Shown: piece after piece, positions 45,950 to 57,839 of the stretch
Position numbering within the stretch: the first letter of the stretch is position 1
How the letters are laid out: each line of letters opens with the position of its first letter
Assembly: GCA_030407085.1 (NCBI GenBank)
Contig: CM059586.1
Span: 83,139,501 to 83,203,500, forward strand
Direction: 5' to 3'
Origin: Trichopria drosophilae
Lineage: Eukaryota; Arthropoda; Insecta; Hymenoptera; Diapriidae
DNA: 64,000 nt
Position numbers and translations under genes: made by a program
The notes under the pieces: model-generated
Databases searched by the model: none
Told to the model about the DNA's origin: nothing
The model's input: only the letters and a program-made list of their open reading frames with translations

Positions 45950-46790
45950 TAATGCATATTTTCTGTTAATTATTTTTTATTATACGGACAAATATATACT
46001 CTTTCTTTCTTTACGTTAATTTTTGTCAAAATCAACAAAATAAAATTATGAAAAATAAAAATGTGAAAAGTGTTGAAACCCTCCCCGTCCTCCCCTACGT
46101 CTTTTTTCTTGATTTGTTTAAATCAATTAGTTATTGCGCATACAATCTAGTTTCTAAGGAAACGATATTGGTCGGAAAATAAAAGGATACAAGCAGGGAA
46201 GTTATTATCGCATGTAGTCTGATTCTATTCCTTTAATTATGTTCTATAGAATGACGCTTTAAGCATAGTTATGTGAATCTGTAAGTTTTTCAAATGCATT
46301 TAAGTACATTAAAAAGTTAATTGCGGCAAAGAAATGAGGATTGATCGAAGCAGTCGCTGAATATTTTCAACACACGAACGGTCATTAAATCTTAAGCACC
46401 GGTTACAAAGAAAATTGTAGTCAGTACAATTACGATTTAGTGCTCAAGTGCAAATTTGTTTAAGTGAAGCTCCTCTCGCGTAAACCTGTAATTTCCTTGC
46501 AACTTTCATAATTCAATTGGAAAATACCTTTCGGGCAGTGATTTTTGCATAAAATAATCATAAACATCATTTATCAGTACCGTTGTAAAGTTGAAGTAAA
46601 ATTGTAACAGAATGCCTCCTGGGAACGAGAACGAAAAAACTTCAAGCAATAAAACATAAGAAAAGCACAACATTCGTATCAAAACGTCAGAGTGTACCTT
46701 TGCATCCGTAAATTACATATTTTGAATGAATTTGATTGAGACAGCAATTTAGAATATAAATTATTTGTAAATTTTAAGATAATAACACTT
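45950..46790. other. AT-rich sequence
   Basis: Nothing recognised. Confidence 0.4.
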
Positions 46791-46792
46791 TT

Positions 46793-46986
46793 TGGTGCGT
46801 ATCAAAAAATCGAAAAATCAAAAAGTCCACAGATAAAAAACAGGCAATCGAAAAACCGAAAAAAAACCCCGACAGTTCAAAAAATGATTGTTCGCTTGTC
46901 GATGTGTCTTTTTATCCGTCGGCTTTATGAGTGTCTGTTATTTAACCTGTCGGCATTTTGATTTTTCGGATTTTCGACCCGCACCC
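46793..46986. mobile_element. palindromic hAT-like MITE, copy 2
   Basis: Left end GGTGCGTATCAAAAAATCG, right end inverted GGGTGCGGGTCGAAAATCCG. Interior words AAAAACCGA, CCGACAGTTC, CTTGTCGATGTGTC and TAACCTGTCGGC run in both orientations, closely matching 62864-63075. Flanking 8-mers ACACTTTT and AGACTTTC agree at six of eight bases, an eroded duplication. Confidence 0.65.
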
Positions 46987-47376
46987 AGACTTTCAATTTA
47001 TATTTTTACATTCCGTGAGTAAAATTAGTTTTTACGTATTTTTTACTGTTTTTATTCGCATTTTCAAGGAACCTTTCCCACTATTTTTAAGCGTGCTCTA
47101 TCGATTCCCGATGCGAAAATTGCAAAAAAACGATTGTTTATACACAATTTTTGCAACAAAATAAAAATACCATAATTTTTATGCCTTTTTTTAATATATC
47201 ACGTTTTTCTCCACTGGAACAGGTTATAATCAATGAAACGCATACATAAAAAGTGATCCCAATTGTTATATTAATACAACATTTTTTAGAAATAATGGCC
47301 GTTTCCAAATTTCCACGGAACGAAACAAATTTAGAAAGTTTTTTAGTTTCATATTGATGATTGAATTTTTTCTTCG

Positions 47377-47634
47377 TACAGTAGAGTTCCAGCATATTTG
47401 CCCGCGCGGTTCCTCGCCTTCCCCTCCCGTCTCCTTATATTTGACAAAAGAAGACCTTCCTACTCTCCTCAGTCGCGTTACGTTCGTGACGTCACAGCAG
47501 GCCCTTCCTGAGGCCCCAGCGCGCAAGGTGGGGGAAAAAGACCGCGGTGACAGACAAATATAATGAGACGGAACTGGACAAATATGCTGGGACGTAAATA
47601 TAGCGAGACGCAAATATACCAGGACTCGACTGTA
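47377..47634 (-). mobile_element. MITE family 1, copy C (best preserved)
   Basis: Ends TACAGTAGAGTTCCAGCATA and ATATACCAGGACTCGACTGTA form inverted ends flanked by TA. In reverse complement the interior aligns with copies A, B and D (TTTTTCCCCCACCTTGCG, GCTGTGACGTCACGAACG, GGAGACGGGAGGGGAAGGCG). End type resembles pogo/Tigger elements, as for family 2. The minus frame 47266-47613 runs across it by chance. Confidence 0.82.
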
Positions 47635-47639
47635 TTACT

Positions 47640-48335
47640 AAAATGGAACTATTAACATTGTCATTGGAGAACTTGAATGGTCCAGTTTTGTGATATATGG
47701 AGCTACATGATTATAAACTGAAAAAAATAAATCTTAATTTAAAGCCATTGATGGGCTGCATTTAAGATGTAACAAAAATTAGCCCGATTAGAAAAGGACA
47801 AACTTATGCACTATACATGGACTAATTTTAAGGCACATTAATTTGTAAGAATTTTACTTTTTTTCACCTGTGTAGGACTACAAAAACTGAATTCCATATT
47901 TTAACTCTTCTTTTACGGAACTTGTTTAAAAATCATCTAGAACTATAGAACTCCAAAGATATGGAAGGGATCTATAAATGTTGGAGTTTTATTTATTTTG
48001 CGGCGCAAAGTTTGCGGAGATTATATTTCTATAGTACCTACTCATATCAAAGTTGTTGTAAAATGTAGCTCGTTCTGAGCCGATTTCGCAAAAATTTGCT
48101 AAAGATCACAAAAAATGGCGTAAAATAGCTTTAAAACGGATCTAGATTTGAACATCCATCATCCACTGACAAACATACTTACAGGATCAGGGACACCAAT
48201 TTTTTGTTCATTTTTTTTTTAATCTTTTGGTCCTGTAATACTGACTCTTGGGTCGAAATAATTTGTCCATTGTCGAAGAAAATATCGTTTGAAATGCAAA
48301 TAAATCATTTCTAATATTTCACAACTATAATGTAA
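47640..48335. other. AT-rich sequence
   Basis: Nothing recognised. Confidence 0.4.
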
Positions 48336-48339
48336 AATT

Positions 48340-48960
48340 TATATTGATGCCTACATTGTATTTGACTAATAGTCGTCGTAAAGTTATCTTCGTGTACGCC
48401 CACGCGGGAAATAATAATATCGAATTTCACCATCGAATTAAAGTTCTTTCAACAATTTCACCTCGAGTACCAGGACGCACGCGATGCCGATTTCTCCGAG
48501 CTAATCGCGAAATTATCTCGCGAGAAAACGAAACCGTGGGAGGGTATGAACGAAGAAGGGTGTCACATTTTTTTTCGAATTTTCGCGATTTGCGAAGGGG
48601 TTTCAGGTTCGAGGACCGTAGGTAAAGTTTCGTCGCGTGACTCGTGGGCGTGCCACGTGACACGCTTCGTCGATCGACGTGCCGACCAATCGGCTTATTT
48701 GTAACCCTCCTTGGCACACCAGGCGCGGTGTACTTTGAATTTACCGGTGGTCACGTGACGACGGGTTCCGATAGCGCGAACCGCGAGGCTAAGTGCCCTT
48801 TCGCGTGCACGTGCCCCATCGTCCATCTCGAACCGACTCACCTCCTTGAAACCAACTGGCGACCGGCGCGACCAGCCGGCCGCCGGCCGACCTTCCACGG
48901 ATGGCTGCCATCCAATCGCAATTTCCAAGGGAATTTTAAATTCCACGGCATTAATTTATG
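48340..48960. promoter_or_regulatory. GC-rich island with three CACGTG E-boxes
   Basis: The most GC-rich island of the window. CACGTG lies at 48654-48659, 48752-48757 and 48808-48813; the second is a perfect GTCACGTGAC (48750-48759), the bHLH-Zip CLEAR-type site bound by MITF/TFE and USF proteins, and the first is GCCACGTGAC. A CCAAT box pair (GACCAATCGG at about 48683; ATCCAATCGC at about 48910) flanks them. Frames on both strands (up to 105 codons) have no domain. This could be a CpG-type promoter or enhancer; no transcript start is visible. Confidence 0.42.
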
Positions 48961-48964
48961 ACAA

Positions 48965-49542
48965 TAATTAGTTTAGGCGAATGAACTTCAGGTTTATTGT
49001 AAGAACAAAATATTTGCGACATCTTTGGTCTCCATTTTTTTCGAAAAATCTTGAAATAACACTGGTCAACACTGAAAAATCATCAAAGATGCGGTTACAC
49101 GTTTCTGACGCATTTTTATGTGCTGAATCCAAATCCATTGACAGAATTTTTCCAACACCCTCCATTTTCGAGATATCCGACATTTTGTACATTGTCCAAA
49201 TCCTTTCAGAATTTTTTGCACTCCAACGGAACATGATAATTAATCTTAAGACCTCTCATTTTATGCATAATTGCTTCCAAAATGCGGGTGAACTTTACCA
49301 GATGCAAAAAATAACTGATGCTTGGAGTTATAAGGGAAAAACTTCACTAAAAATTACGAAAATTCAGCCATATTTAGAAGAAAAAACGCATCTAATTCGT
49401 GAACAAAATTACAAAATTTGTTTATTTGCAATTGCTCCAAGCGGGCTTCACTATCTATAGGTCATGCTATCCGCCAGAACGTTGTATCGACTTTCCAGCC
49501 GTATCAACAAAACAGTATGACTTTCCACAATTGGAATTCTCC
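48965..49542 (+). other. sequence with 159-codon open frame of unknown status
   Basis: An open frame at 48981-49460 (159 codons, +) has no recognisable domain, and an 88-codon frame runs opposite at 48968-49234. Wording such as GACAGAATTTTTCCAACACC and CTCCATTTTCGAGATATCCG resembles dispersed insect repeats rather than coding DNA. I do not call a gene. Confidence 0.3.
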
Positions 49543-49576
49543 TGAGATTGAGATTGAGATTGAGAGAGAGATTGAG

Positions 49577-49636
<60 letters not shown>
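49543..49636 (+). repeat. (GAGATT)n / (GA)n microsatellite
   Basis: GAGATT hexamers grade into about 60 bp of uninterrupted GA dinucleotides. The 93- and 67-codon frames across it are repeat artefacts. Confidence 0.97.
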
Positions 49637-49638
<2 letters not shown>

Positions 49639-49788
49639 AAAAGACAAAATACATATACTTTTTAATACTTTATACTACTTCGAATTAGATATAGAATAAT
49701 GAATATATCGTTTTTTGTAAACAAATTTAGCAATTTCATTCGCTATTTTGGATATTCGGAATGAAATATGTATATTAAACTTCCTTGA

Positions 49789-50037
49789 AAAAGTCCCGGT
49801 ATATTGATATCCCAGCATATTTGTATGGTTCGGTTACGTTATATTTACCTGTCGCCGCTCTCTTTTTCCCCCACCTTGCGGGCTGGGGCATCACGAAAGA
49901 CCTGCTGTGACGTGACGAACATAACTCAACTGAGGAAAGTGGGAGAAGTGACGCTACCCTTCTTTTAGCAAATATAACGAGACGGGAGGGGAAGGCAAAG
50001 AATCTAGCGGGTAAATATATACCGGGACTCTACTGTA
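49789..50037 (+). mobile_element. MITE family 1, copy D
   Basis: Right end TATACCGGGACTCTACTGTA is intact; the left end (AAGTCCCGGTATATTGATAT) is slightly eroded. Interior: CCCAGCATATTTG, TTTTTCCCCCACCTTGCGGG, CGTGACGAACATAACTCAAC, AAATATAACGAGACGGGAGG. Confidence 0.8.
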
Positions 50038-50147
50038 ATTTGCTTGTTATAAGATAAGATACCTAAATATTTAGTATTATTATTTAATTAGAAGCTTAAA
50101 AATACATCTATTTATAGACATTTTATTTTTCGGATTGCGTACAATAT

Positions 50148-50341
50148 TTAACCTTTAAGGGTCCAACGTTTTTTCGGCACCTTCATTGGTCCAACGTGGG
50201 TCGTAGGAGTCTCGGTAAAAATTTGCATGTCGAAAATAATTACTTTTGTATGTAGTATTGTATTAAAAATGGAGGTACCGCGTGTAAAATCACTCGACCA
50301 CTTCGGACTTGAACGACCCACGTTGGACCATTAAAGGTTAA
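50148..50341. mobile_element. piggyBac-like MITE, 190 bp
   Basis: TTAA at 50148-50151 and 50338-50341 flank inverted ends CCTTTAAGGGTCCAACG and, inverted right, CCTTTAATGGTCCAACG (one mismatch in 17), extended inside by a second TGGTCCAACGTGGGTCGT / ACGACCCACGTTGGACCA pair. TTAA duplication and CCTTT starts are hallmarks of piggyBac-type elements. No ORF. Confidence 0.8.
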
Positions 50342-50429
50342 TACGAACCAGATCAATAAGTAATGTGAATGAGACGTTCCATTTTATACAATTCACTGTC
50401 TACAACTGAATACAGAATTTTACTACTTA

Positions 50430-50640
50430 GTTACGCTCGCTCAGAAACTTGGACACTGTGGCAAGTCAGCTATTCCTTGATATTTGTTCGTTTACCCACA
50501 TCTTTCAGTTTTATTATAATATTATGCCGATATTCGTTCGTAGACTGAAACAAAAATGAAGGAGAGGAAGGGGGTACGAACATAGTTATATATATATATA
50601 TATATAAGTGGCTTCGATAGGTATAACAATATAATGTATT
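50430..50640 (+). repeat. dispersed repeat, inverted partner at 57840-58020
   Basis: GCTCGCTCAGAAACTT, AGTC(A/G)GCTATTCCTT and TTTGTTCGTTTAC at 50445-50495, and AGTGGCTTCGATAG...ACAATATA at 50607-50632, are all found inverted at 57840-58020 in the matching order. Middle parts diverge; this copy has a (TA)n run at 50587-50606. Confidence 0.6.
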
Positions 50641-50844
50641 TAGATGTATAAGAATTGCAATATGACCTATGGTCTTGGTCGAAGTAAAAATTGTAATGCA
50701 TTATTCGCCCTAATTCTGCTCGATCAAAAAAAATGAGTAATAGGCAATCCGTACAGAAAATTTTGTTAGTTTTTAAAAATGTTTTTCACGATTTTTGTAA
50801 AAACCGGATATATAGATTGACTTCATCATCTACACCAGATCTAA

Positions 50845-51060
50845 GTTAGGCCTTACCAAGTCCAAAAACGGACGGATGGACGTACCAACAATATCAAGCA
50901 CACAAATGTCTTTATTGCATTTTTGTGATCTTTAGGGTTTGAAACGTCGAAACGTTGAAAAACTATAGTGTAATTTTCTTTGTCGAAGTGACTAAATTCA
51001 GTACTTCCTCAAGACCTATGGTGTAAGTCGAAATTATAGTAAATAGAAGATACATCAGGG
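50845..51060 (+). repeat. dispersed repeat (with 13060-13400), copy 2
   Basis: See 13060-13400. Shared: CAGATCTAAGTTAGGCC, GGATGGACGTAC, GGGTTTGAAACGTCGAAA, AAATTCAGTACTTCCTCAAG and ACCTATGGTGTAAGTCGAA. Confidence 0.4.
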
Positions 51061-51289
51061 ACAAATACTGTTCGTATCGTGCAATTTCGTGGGCTATTTG
51101 TCTACAATATTGAAAATATCATGAAATTTGTACTTTAATGTTTCTAATGGTATATATCCATTTCTTATGTATATAGATATACATTGAGATGAATTATTGG
51201 GCTGGAAGTTTTTTTGAAGCATTTTTATAGTGTAAGGCGATAACACAGGTCTACAAAATAGGGGATGTTGTTGGTCCGAAGTCAGAATT

Positions 51290-51975
51290 GGTCCACCAGG
51301 ATTTTGAGATATTTGAGGTTATGTACTCGAAAAACGCGTTATTTTGCTATGTTTGAGATTGCGTACAGGTTGCAAAATTTTAATCATCATCTTTACCCTT
51401 AAAAATGGAGATTCATGCGATCACCTACGATTTTTTCTCACAAATTCATGGCCATATTAATATTACGAGATATATTCCATTAATGTGATGAGCATATTTT
51501 TCAAATACTTTGAGACAGATATTTTTTACTGGAATCTTCATTTGAAAATTTGTAATGGTGATATTTGGAGCTGCTAAATACGAATTTGAAATCAAGATAT
51601 TAACATCTTTTAATTCAAGAAGGCGGATTCAAATGGCTAAATAAACAATAAAGTATAAAAAAGTTATCAAAAAAACAGTTACAATATTGAAACGTGTTTT
51701 TAGTTATAAAATATCCATATTTTATATAGTTGTTTATATTTATATAGGTTTCATGGCATTGAGCTTATTCTCCATGGGCATTTCAAAGTAAATTTGTTTA
51801 CATGTATATCGTAATTTCAAATTGTCGTATCTTGGTGAAGAAAAGTCGTAATAGAATTCTGCGCCTCTCATATTATAGAAAAAGAGTAGCACCATATGAA
51901 CCAACGAAAGGAAAAACTCCTAAAAATGTACATAACCTCAAAAATAGCAAAAAAGGGTGTTTTTCACGTAAAATT
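51290..51975 (+). mobile_element. non-autonomous inverted-end element, copy 2
   Basis: Left end GATATTTGAGGTTATGTACT with CGAAAAACGCG; right end GTACATAACCTCAAAAATAG. The body matches the reverse complement of 30990-31545. About 160 bp (roughly 51490-51650) is extra here. The open frame 51802-52068 overlaps it and is not conserved in copy 1. Confidence 0.6.
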
Positions 51976-52279
51976 ACCCACAGCTACCTAACAGCAAAAC
52001 CACGTCGACTACGAAATCATCAGTTCCCGTTGAACGACAAAAGGAGCACACATTTTTTAAATAAATGAAATGTAACAAAATAAACAATTGCACCCCTATA
52101 AAAAAGTACGGTCTCAGAAGAAAATTATTTTTTTAATATCAGCTATAGTTCGACTGTTGACACGAAATTTAAGAAGAAAGGGTCGTATTGAAACAATCCT
52201 GAAACGATTTGTTAGCATTTTACTAACTTCTTTCCCCAAGGCATTCAGTAGTTAAAATCTTCGAATGGTAGGAGTAAAT

Positions 52280-52600
52280 CCCTATTTTACTTATAGGTGT
52301 ACACCCCACCCATGAGGCAGCGAAGAAAGTCGGCCGTGTACTAAATTTAATGGTAAAACCTCAGCCTTTGTAACGAAATCCCCCGCGCATCGAAAAAGAA
52401 CTGCCACTATGGATACGGCCATTCGGTAGATTTAAATAGGGCTCTAAAACGTCGCTAACGCGACCTCATTTATTACCTACTCAATGGTAACATAAAATAC
52501 CTCGCGAAGCTTTCGATTGCCGCACTTTTTGTTTGGCTTCCTATAATCATTTCTGACGTCTACCATTTCATTGCTGCATTTTTTTATTAGACGGCGAAGG
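52280..52600. other. GC-richer island, candidate regulatory element
   Basis: Low-repeat block of balanced composition including TTTAAATAGGGCTCTAAAAC, GTCGCTAACGCGACC (a 15-base hairpin) and TTAATGGTAAAACCTCAG. Candidate conserved non-coding element. Confidence 0.33.
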
Positions 52601-53146
52601 AATGCCGTATCAAGGAATATAATGATATTATCTAATAATTTATAAGTATTTTAATTATTTTTGTTTTCTGTGGATTAAGCATAATCGAATATTTGCAAAG
52701 TTGCATTGTTTTATCGTTTTAACGTATGCAAATTATAATTAAGAGCTACACCGATTCAGTCTGAGAATTTTACAATGTCAAAATTAACTTTTCAATTCAG
52801 AGACGAATCATAAAATGACCATTATACGCCTCCTTTTGGGGGCGTGAAATAAAAACTGAAAATGGACTATTTAAAAAAAATCGATAAATACGATTTCTTA
52901 TCATTTTCTACATTACAATACATTATGATAAAGGTGGGAGACAATAGAAAACGACAATTGTACATACAAATAAACGCGCAGTAGAGGAGTATTACACGAA
53001 TTTTTCATTATAAATATAAACATTACGGATTGAAAAATAAACTCGCTATAGTCAGTGTTGCGCATCGCAGTGATTCGTAAACATTTTTAATTCGTGAGAT
53101 AAAATGAATGGTAATTTTACTCCCCCTAAATCGAAAAATATTGTTT

Positions 53147-53186
53147 GCACCACGGGCGTAAAACGACCATTTCACGCCCTTGGTGC
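53147..53186. repeat. 40 bp hairpin, GCACCACGGGCGT...ACGCCCTTGGTGC
   Basis: GCACCACGGGCGTAAAACG pairs with the following ACCATTTCACGCCCTTGGTGC over about 20 bp with few mismatches. A related word pair (ATGACCATTATACGCC, GGGGGCGTGAAAT) is at 52816-52851. Likely one more mini-palindrome family. Confidence 0.6.
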
Positions 53187-53324
53187 AAAAAGTACTATTT
53201 TATCCCTTCGGGCTTGGAACTCGCTTTTGTGCCCCGCAGTGAAATCTTCGGACTGAAATTATCGAGCCTCACGCCTGTCATATTAAAAAATATCCTACTC
53301 TCTCAATTCCAAACAGTGAAAAAC

Positions 53325-53458
53325 TCACTATTTGAATCAGTGAATGAATACTCACTGCTAAGTCAGTGTCTTTTATTATATTTATTTAATTAACAGTGAA
53401 ACGGCGAATAAATTTCACAGTTTTAAGTTAAAGTTTCACTGATTCAAGCAGTGAATCC
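53325..53458. repeat. short-word array, TTCACTG/CAGTGA
   Basis: AACAGTGAAAAACTCACTAT, ATCAGTGAATGAATACTCAC, AAGTCAGTG, TAACAGTGAAAC, AATTTCACAG, GTTTCACTGATTC and GCAGTGAATCC in both orientations; third cluster of this word. Confidence 0.55.
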
Positions 53459-53459
53459 A

Positions 53460-54470
53460 TTTTATTGTCTCAACTTTTAGATCATTATTAGAAGTACACA
53501 AAAAATTATGAATATAATTCGATGGGAAATACAATTAAATTTAATCCAATATTCGAAAGATATACTTTTCCTGCAAAATACAGATGACAAATATTTTTCA
53601 TAAAACCTTCTTACTGCAATTTCATAATATAGATTGCAACAGAGGATTTCCCTAAACCCTTGTTAGAAAGTAGACTTTTAACTCATTATTTCTGTTAAGG
53701 CAATCATTTCTAAAGAAACAATTTTACATCATATTACCCAAAAAATGCAGAAAAAATTAAATTTTATCATAAAAACGAGTACTAGTCATTGAAAGAAAAT
53801 AGCTCAAAAGTGTTAAATGTACCTCTTTTGTAATAAGTCAGTTAATAGTAAGATTAGGTTACTTTTGCTAACACGGAGCTTAAAGCTCATAAAATTCTAT
53901 TAAGTATATGGTATTTGCATACTTGATGGAGTAATTTTAAATATATAAATTGTTTATATTTTCCTTTTTAGTAAAAGTTACTTATGAAATCTATATTTTC
54001 ACCTCGAACGTGTCTCGACGCGATGTCGGCTATGAAACCTAATTTCTGGTTCGAGGCTTTATGCGATATTGTCTATAGACAAAAAACATGCAAAATTGAG
54101 AAATTAATTTTGCAGATTTCATCTAATAATCTTTCTTACTTTCATATTCATTCAAGGAGTCTTCGCGTTTGTAGAACCATCTTCAGTATTTATCAGTGTT
54201 CCAGATATATTTCACCGTTTCTACTTGAATATAATTTCAAAGATCTTTTGATTTTACACCTATCGTGGTGTAGCAGAAATTTCAGAGTAGAGGGGAGAAT
54301 CGTTTCCAGATTCTGTTCACCTTTTATGCGTTGTTTTTTACGTAGCAAAATATGGAAAAAGTTTAAAAGGCATAATCGTTTAAGCTTTCTCGTACTTTAC
54401 GTATATGCGTCACCTTTCCTATTCTTTTCTGTACATGCTTATTTCTCATGAAATGATATTTATTCCTAGG
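53460..54470. other. AT-rich sequence with one 155-codon frame
   Basis: A plus frame at 53984-54451 (155 codons) is long for chance in such DNA but shows no domain, and I cannot support it as a gene. The rest is AT-rich filler. Confidence 0.3.
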
Positions 54471-54479
54471 TTAATTCTG

Positions 54480-54738
54480 TAAAAAATGGTCTCGTTTTCA
54501 CTGCGCAGTTCCCTTTTTATATTATTTTTATATAATTTCGTATGGATTTTACACAATCGTTATATAAGTATCTATGCTTAATAAAAACCATATAATATAT
54601 TTATGGAACCATTTTTTTTATATAAGTTTTATACATTTTTTATATGGTAACTTTGTAAAAATTTTATAAAATTTTTATAAAACTTTTTCATCTTGGTATA
54701 CCAAGAGTGAGACGCGTTTATACTGGGACTCTACCGTA
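54480..54738. repeat. TATATAA/TTTTATA word array and MITE family 1 tail
   Basis: Repeated TTTTATATA, TATATAAGT and AACCATATAATA words run to about 54695. From 54705 the string GAGTGAGACGCGTTTATACT followed by GGGACTCTACCGTA is the terminal 34 bp of MITE family 1, an isolated end fragment. Confidence 0.5.
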
Positions 54739-54739
54739 A

Positions 54740-57350
54740 TAAAAAAAGCATTGCATTAAGAAAATGATTTCTTTTGCATGAAATTTAACTTTCTTGCAGC
54801 GAGTAAGGATGAGATGTTGGCTTTATAACGAGCAAATATATATTTTAATTTTGGAATATTATTATAATTTTTATAATTAAATTTACTCTATTGACAGCTT
54901 ATGTCTGATCGAATTGGAGGAATTACAAACTTTGTGAGAAAAATCCACATATTTTTTTAATTTGGTAAAGACGGAAACTGTGGGAATGTTTCTAGATTTT
55001 CGAAAAAAATCAGGACTATTAAAGAAGAAACAGTAATATTGCGAAGTAGTAATCGAAAGATCCCGGGTTCAAATTCGGTTTAAATCTTTCCACTTTCATG
55101 GTCCACATTTTTTCCAAAATCTAAAAACAATCCAACAATCCAACTTCAACCAAAATTAATTATTCGAAATGTCCATCTTTAAATGTAAATAATTTCTTTA
55201 TCGCTATTAGTAATCCTTTAGTAGTAAAGAATTCGACGAATTTTGTGGTTACGTCCATATTTAGTACAATATATTTTTTTAAACAGTTAAAAACTTACAT
55301 GTGTACCATTATTTGGACTCAGCAGTGCAATGTTTTATATATTTTTGTAATTAAGTTGATATGACAAATTAATTGTTCAAACATATAATAAAAGTAATTT
55401 CTTACCAAAGTTAGTATTAAGTATAATAAAAACGATTTCTTTTTCGTTCTTCAACAGTTTAAATTAGAAACTGATCAAAAATAATTAGATTACGGTCGTA
55501 GAAGTGACATTCAAAAATGATTCGATAACAATTAAGAAACATCTGGTTTTATTGTATCGATATACTACCTCAAATACTACTGTTTTTCACATGTTAGTTA
55601 TCTATATCATTAATATTACAAAAATTATTCAATCAAACCATTTAATTCAATGATTTCGCAATTAGTAATAAGCACATTATGATAAAGAATTGGTTCTCTC
55701 AGTACAAAAAACATTTAATAAGTAGCGATATCCTGTATACCTACTCAATGGTACTTGTTTTACAAGCAATCATAAAATAACGAGTTGTCAAAAGGGCACA
55801 AAGAAAACAACTTTGACGTTTTAGTCAGTCGATATATTTATTTTTATCCTTAAATTTTTCCCATAAGCAAACCACATTACACTTGGGTCGTTCGTTCACC
55901 CTTCTCATTGATTTTACCGACCAGTGGAGGGTTAATTCTAGAAAGAACATTCGTGATTAAACATATGTTAAGGAAGTGAAATACAGCACGTATTTCATAA
56001 TACATATTAACGGCTAATAAAAAATCAAACTAGAAAATGAATCTAAAGTTTGTGTTCTTATCAAGACGTATAAATCAAAATTGGGATAACGCCCAGACAT
56101 ATTTTTAAACAGGAGATTCAATATGAAACAGTATTTTGTATTTTAGCGCAGTTTTATACATCGCTCCATGGGTTAGAGGTCTTTAAATGGATAGTTAAAA
56201 ATTAAAAAACATGATGAAGGGGTATTTAAGAGGGTATTCACGGCAAATGTAATATTTTTTATAAATGGGTATCCGATCACTGGGACTGCATATTAATACT
56301 TATTACAGATCATGACCCTCCTTACTATTACCTTATTATACTAGCTATAAAATTTGGGCGGGGTTTAAGTAGTAGTTATGACTAAAAAAAAAATATTACC
56401 AATGATCTAGATTAATGTAATCTTATATATCTATAAGTAGGCACGGGTGTTTACTTTACGTTTAACTCTTTAATACCATTAAAATTTGTCACCTTCTTTG
56501 AGTCAACGATGCCGAAGGTTATGGAAACCGCAAAATATGATTATGTACATCCACATCTGTAAGTAAGTAATTAGTAAGTCCTTTGAAACGATTAATTGAA
56601 ATCTACAATTAAAAATCGCTTTCTATTATTTTTATACATTTTAAATTAATTCGTTTCAATTAACCTGGAAAAACATTTTCCAGTTCACAATTTTTTAAAT
56701 TTATCGTTATCAGTAAATCGGGAATGTGTAATGAACATTTCAGGTCAATGTAATGTGACTGAAGATAAGCAAGAATAACAAAACAAAATGGCTAATAAAA
56801 CTACGAAAAAATCAATTTTTATGTTAAACGGTTCAGAATAATGCAGATATTGTTGACAAAAGTTTTGCAACGTGATAGTACTATTTGAATAAAATTCTTG
56901 TTTACACTTTCATTTTCAGCAAACATTGGGAAATAAAATTCTTAATGAATGTTTATAATAATTAATTCATTGCACGAGAAGTCCGATTTCGGTCATAAAG
57001 TATCTGTTGAAAATAAATTGTTAATTCATACAGACAATACTGGATATCACTGAGATTTTCCTAATTGAAACCGCCGATCCAATAGGGCGAATAAAAAGTA
57101 ATTAAATTGGTATATGTAAAATATTTCATCTGAACCAAAGTAATATTTTCACAATACTATTGAATTATGCAGACAAGTTTCTGACTTCGAAAGAAACATT
57201 AGGAGTATGATCTATTTATTTTAGACATTTTTATATCCATCTTCTAATATGTTATGTACAACGATTATTCTTTCAAATAATGTTTCACTACTAATCGTGT
57301 CTCCATAAAATTAGTAGTGAAAACTACAAGAAATTACTCCTGCACCGGTA
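54740..57350. other. 2.6 kb AT-rich stretch
   Basis: No gene or strong repeat. At 55040-55082 the string GATCCCGGGTTCAAATTCGG has a B-box-like GGTTCAAATTC, probably a tRNA-derived fragment without a matching A box. Confidence 0.4.
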
Positions 57351-57354
57351 TAAA

Positions 57355-57455
57355 GAAACGAAACGGGACATGATTTCAATTATCAAAAAACCAAGATTCT
57401 TGCTAGGGAAAGAAATTGAAAGAAACTTTCGACGAAAATTTCTTTAATAAAAAGG
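57355..57455 (+). pseudogene. second Penelope-like fragment
   Basis: About 100 bp nearly identical to 26055-26150 (GAAACGAAACGGGACATGAT, TCAATTATCAAAAAACCAAG, ATTCTTGCTAGGGAAAGAAA). The frame reads NETGHDFNYQKTKILARERN then a stop. This copy lacks the extra T that shifts the frame in the first copy. Only the C-terminal piece of the element is left. Confidence 0.7.
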
Positions 57456-57839
57456 AAGAAAAGAACACGGTAAACGTCTGCTTTGAAAAATCAAATCTAC
57501 CAGAAGTTTATAATTCCTTATTGCATTAAACAATTCATAATTTTCCATAAAAATATAAATTCAGAACTGTTCGGTCACATTTTTCTCGGTACATCTTACG
57601 TACACATCAATAAGCCTATGTTTCCCAGTTAATATAAGTATATATATATTGTATATATAAGATCATAATAATACAGACAGTAATTAGTAAAACACAGTAA
57701 ACTTGTAATATGCATCGAATAGTCTATTACAATACAAGTGTATGAAGTACGTGTTTTGCAACTTTTGTTTATTAATACTTCGGCTGGCCTGTTGTCGGGG
57801 TCGAAGTTTTGCAAATGCTCATTTTCAATTTTCATACAT

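Noticed and set aside
48981..49460. 159-codon open frame on +
   Set aside because: No domain, overlapped by an antisense frame, and wording resembles dispersed repeat DNA.
49549..49699. Open frames rich in Glu-Arg or Ser-Leu
   Set aside because: Translation of a GA microsatellite.
53984..54451. 155-codon open frame on +
   Set aside because: Length is somewhat unexpected, but composition and residues suggest no family; kept only as a note.
55030..55085. tRNA gene suggested by GGGTTCAAATTC
   Set aside because: Only a B-box-like string; no A box at the right distance and no cloverleaf pairing.
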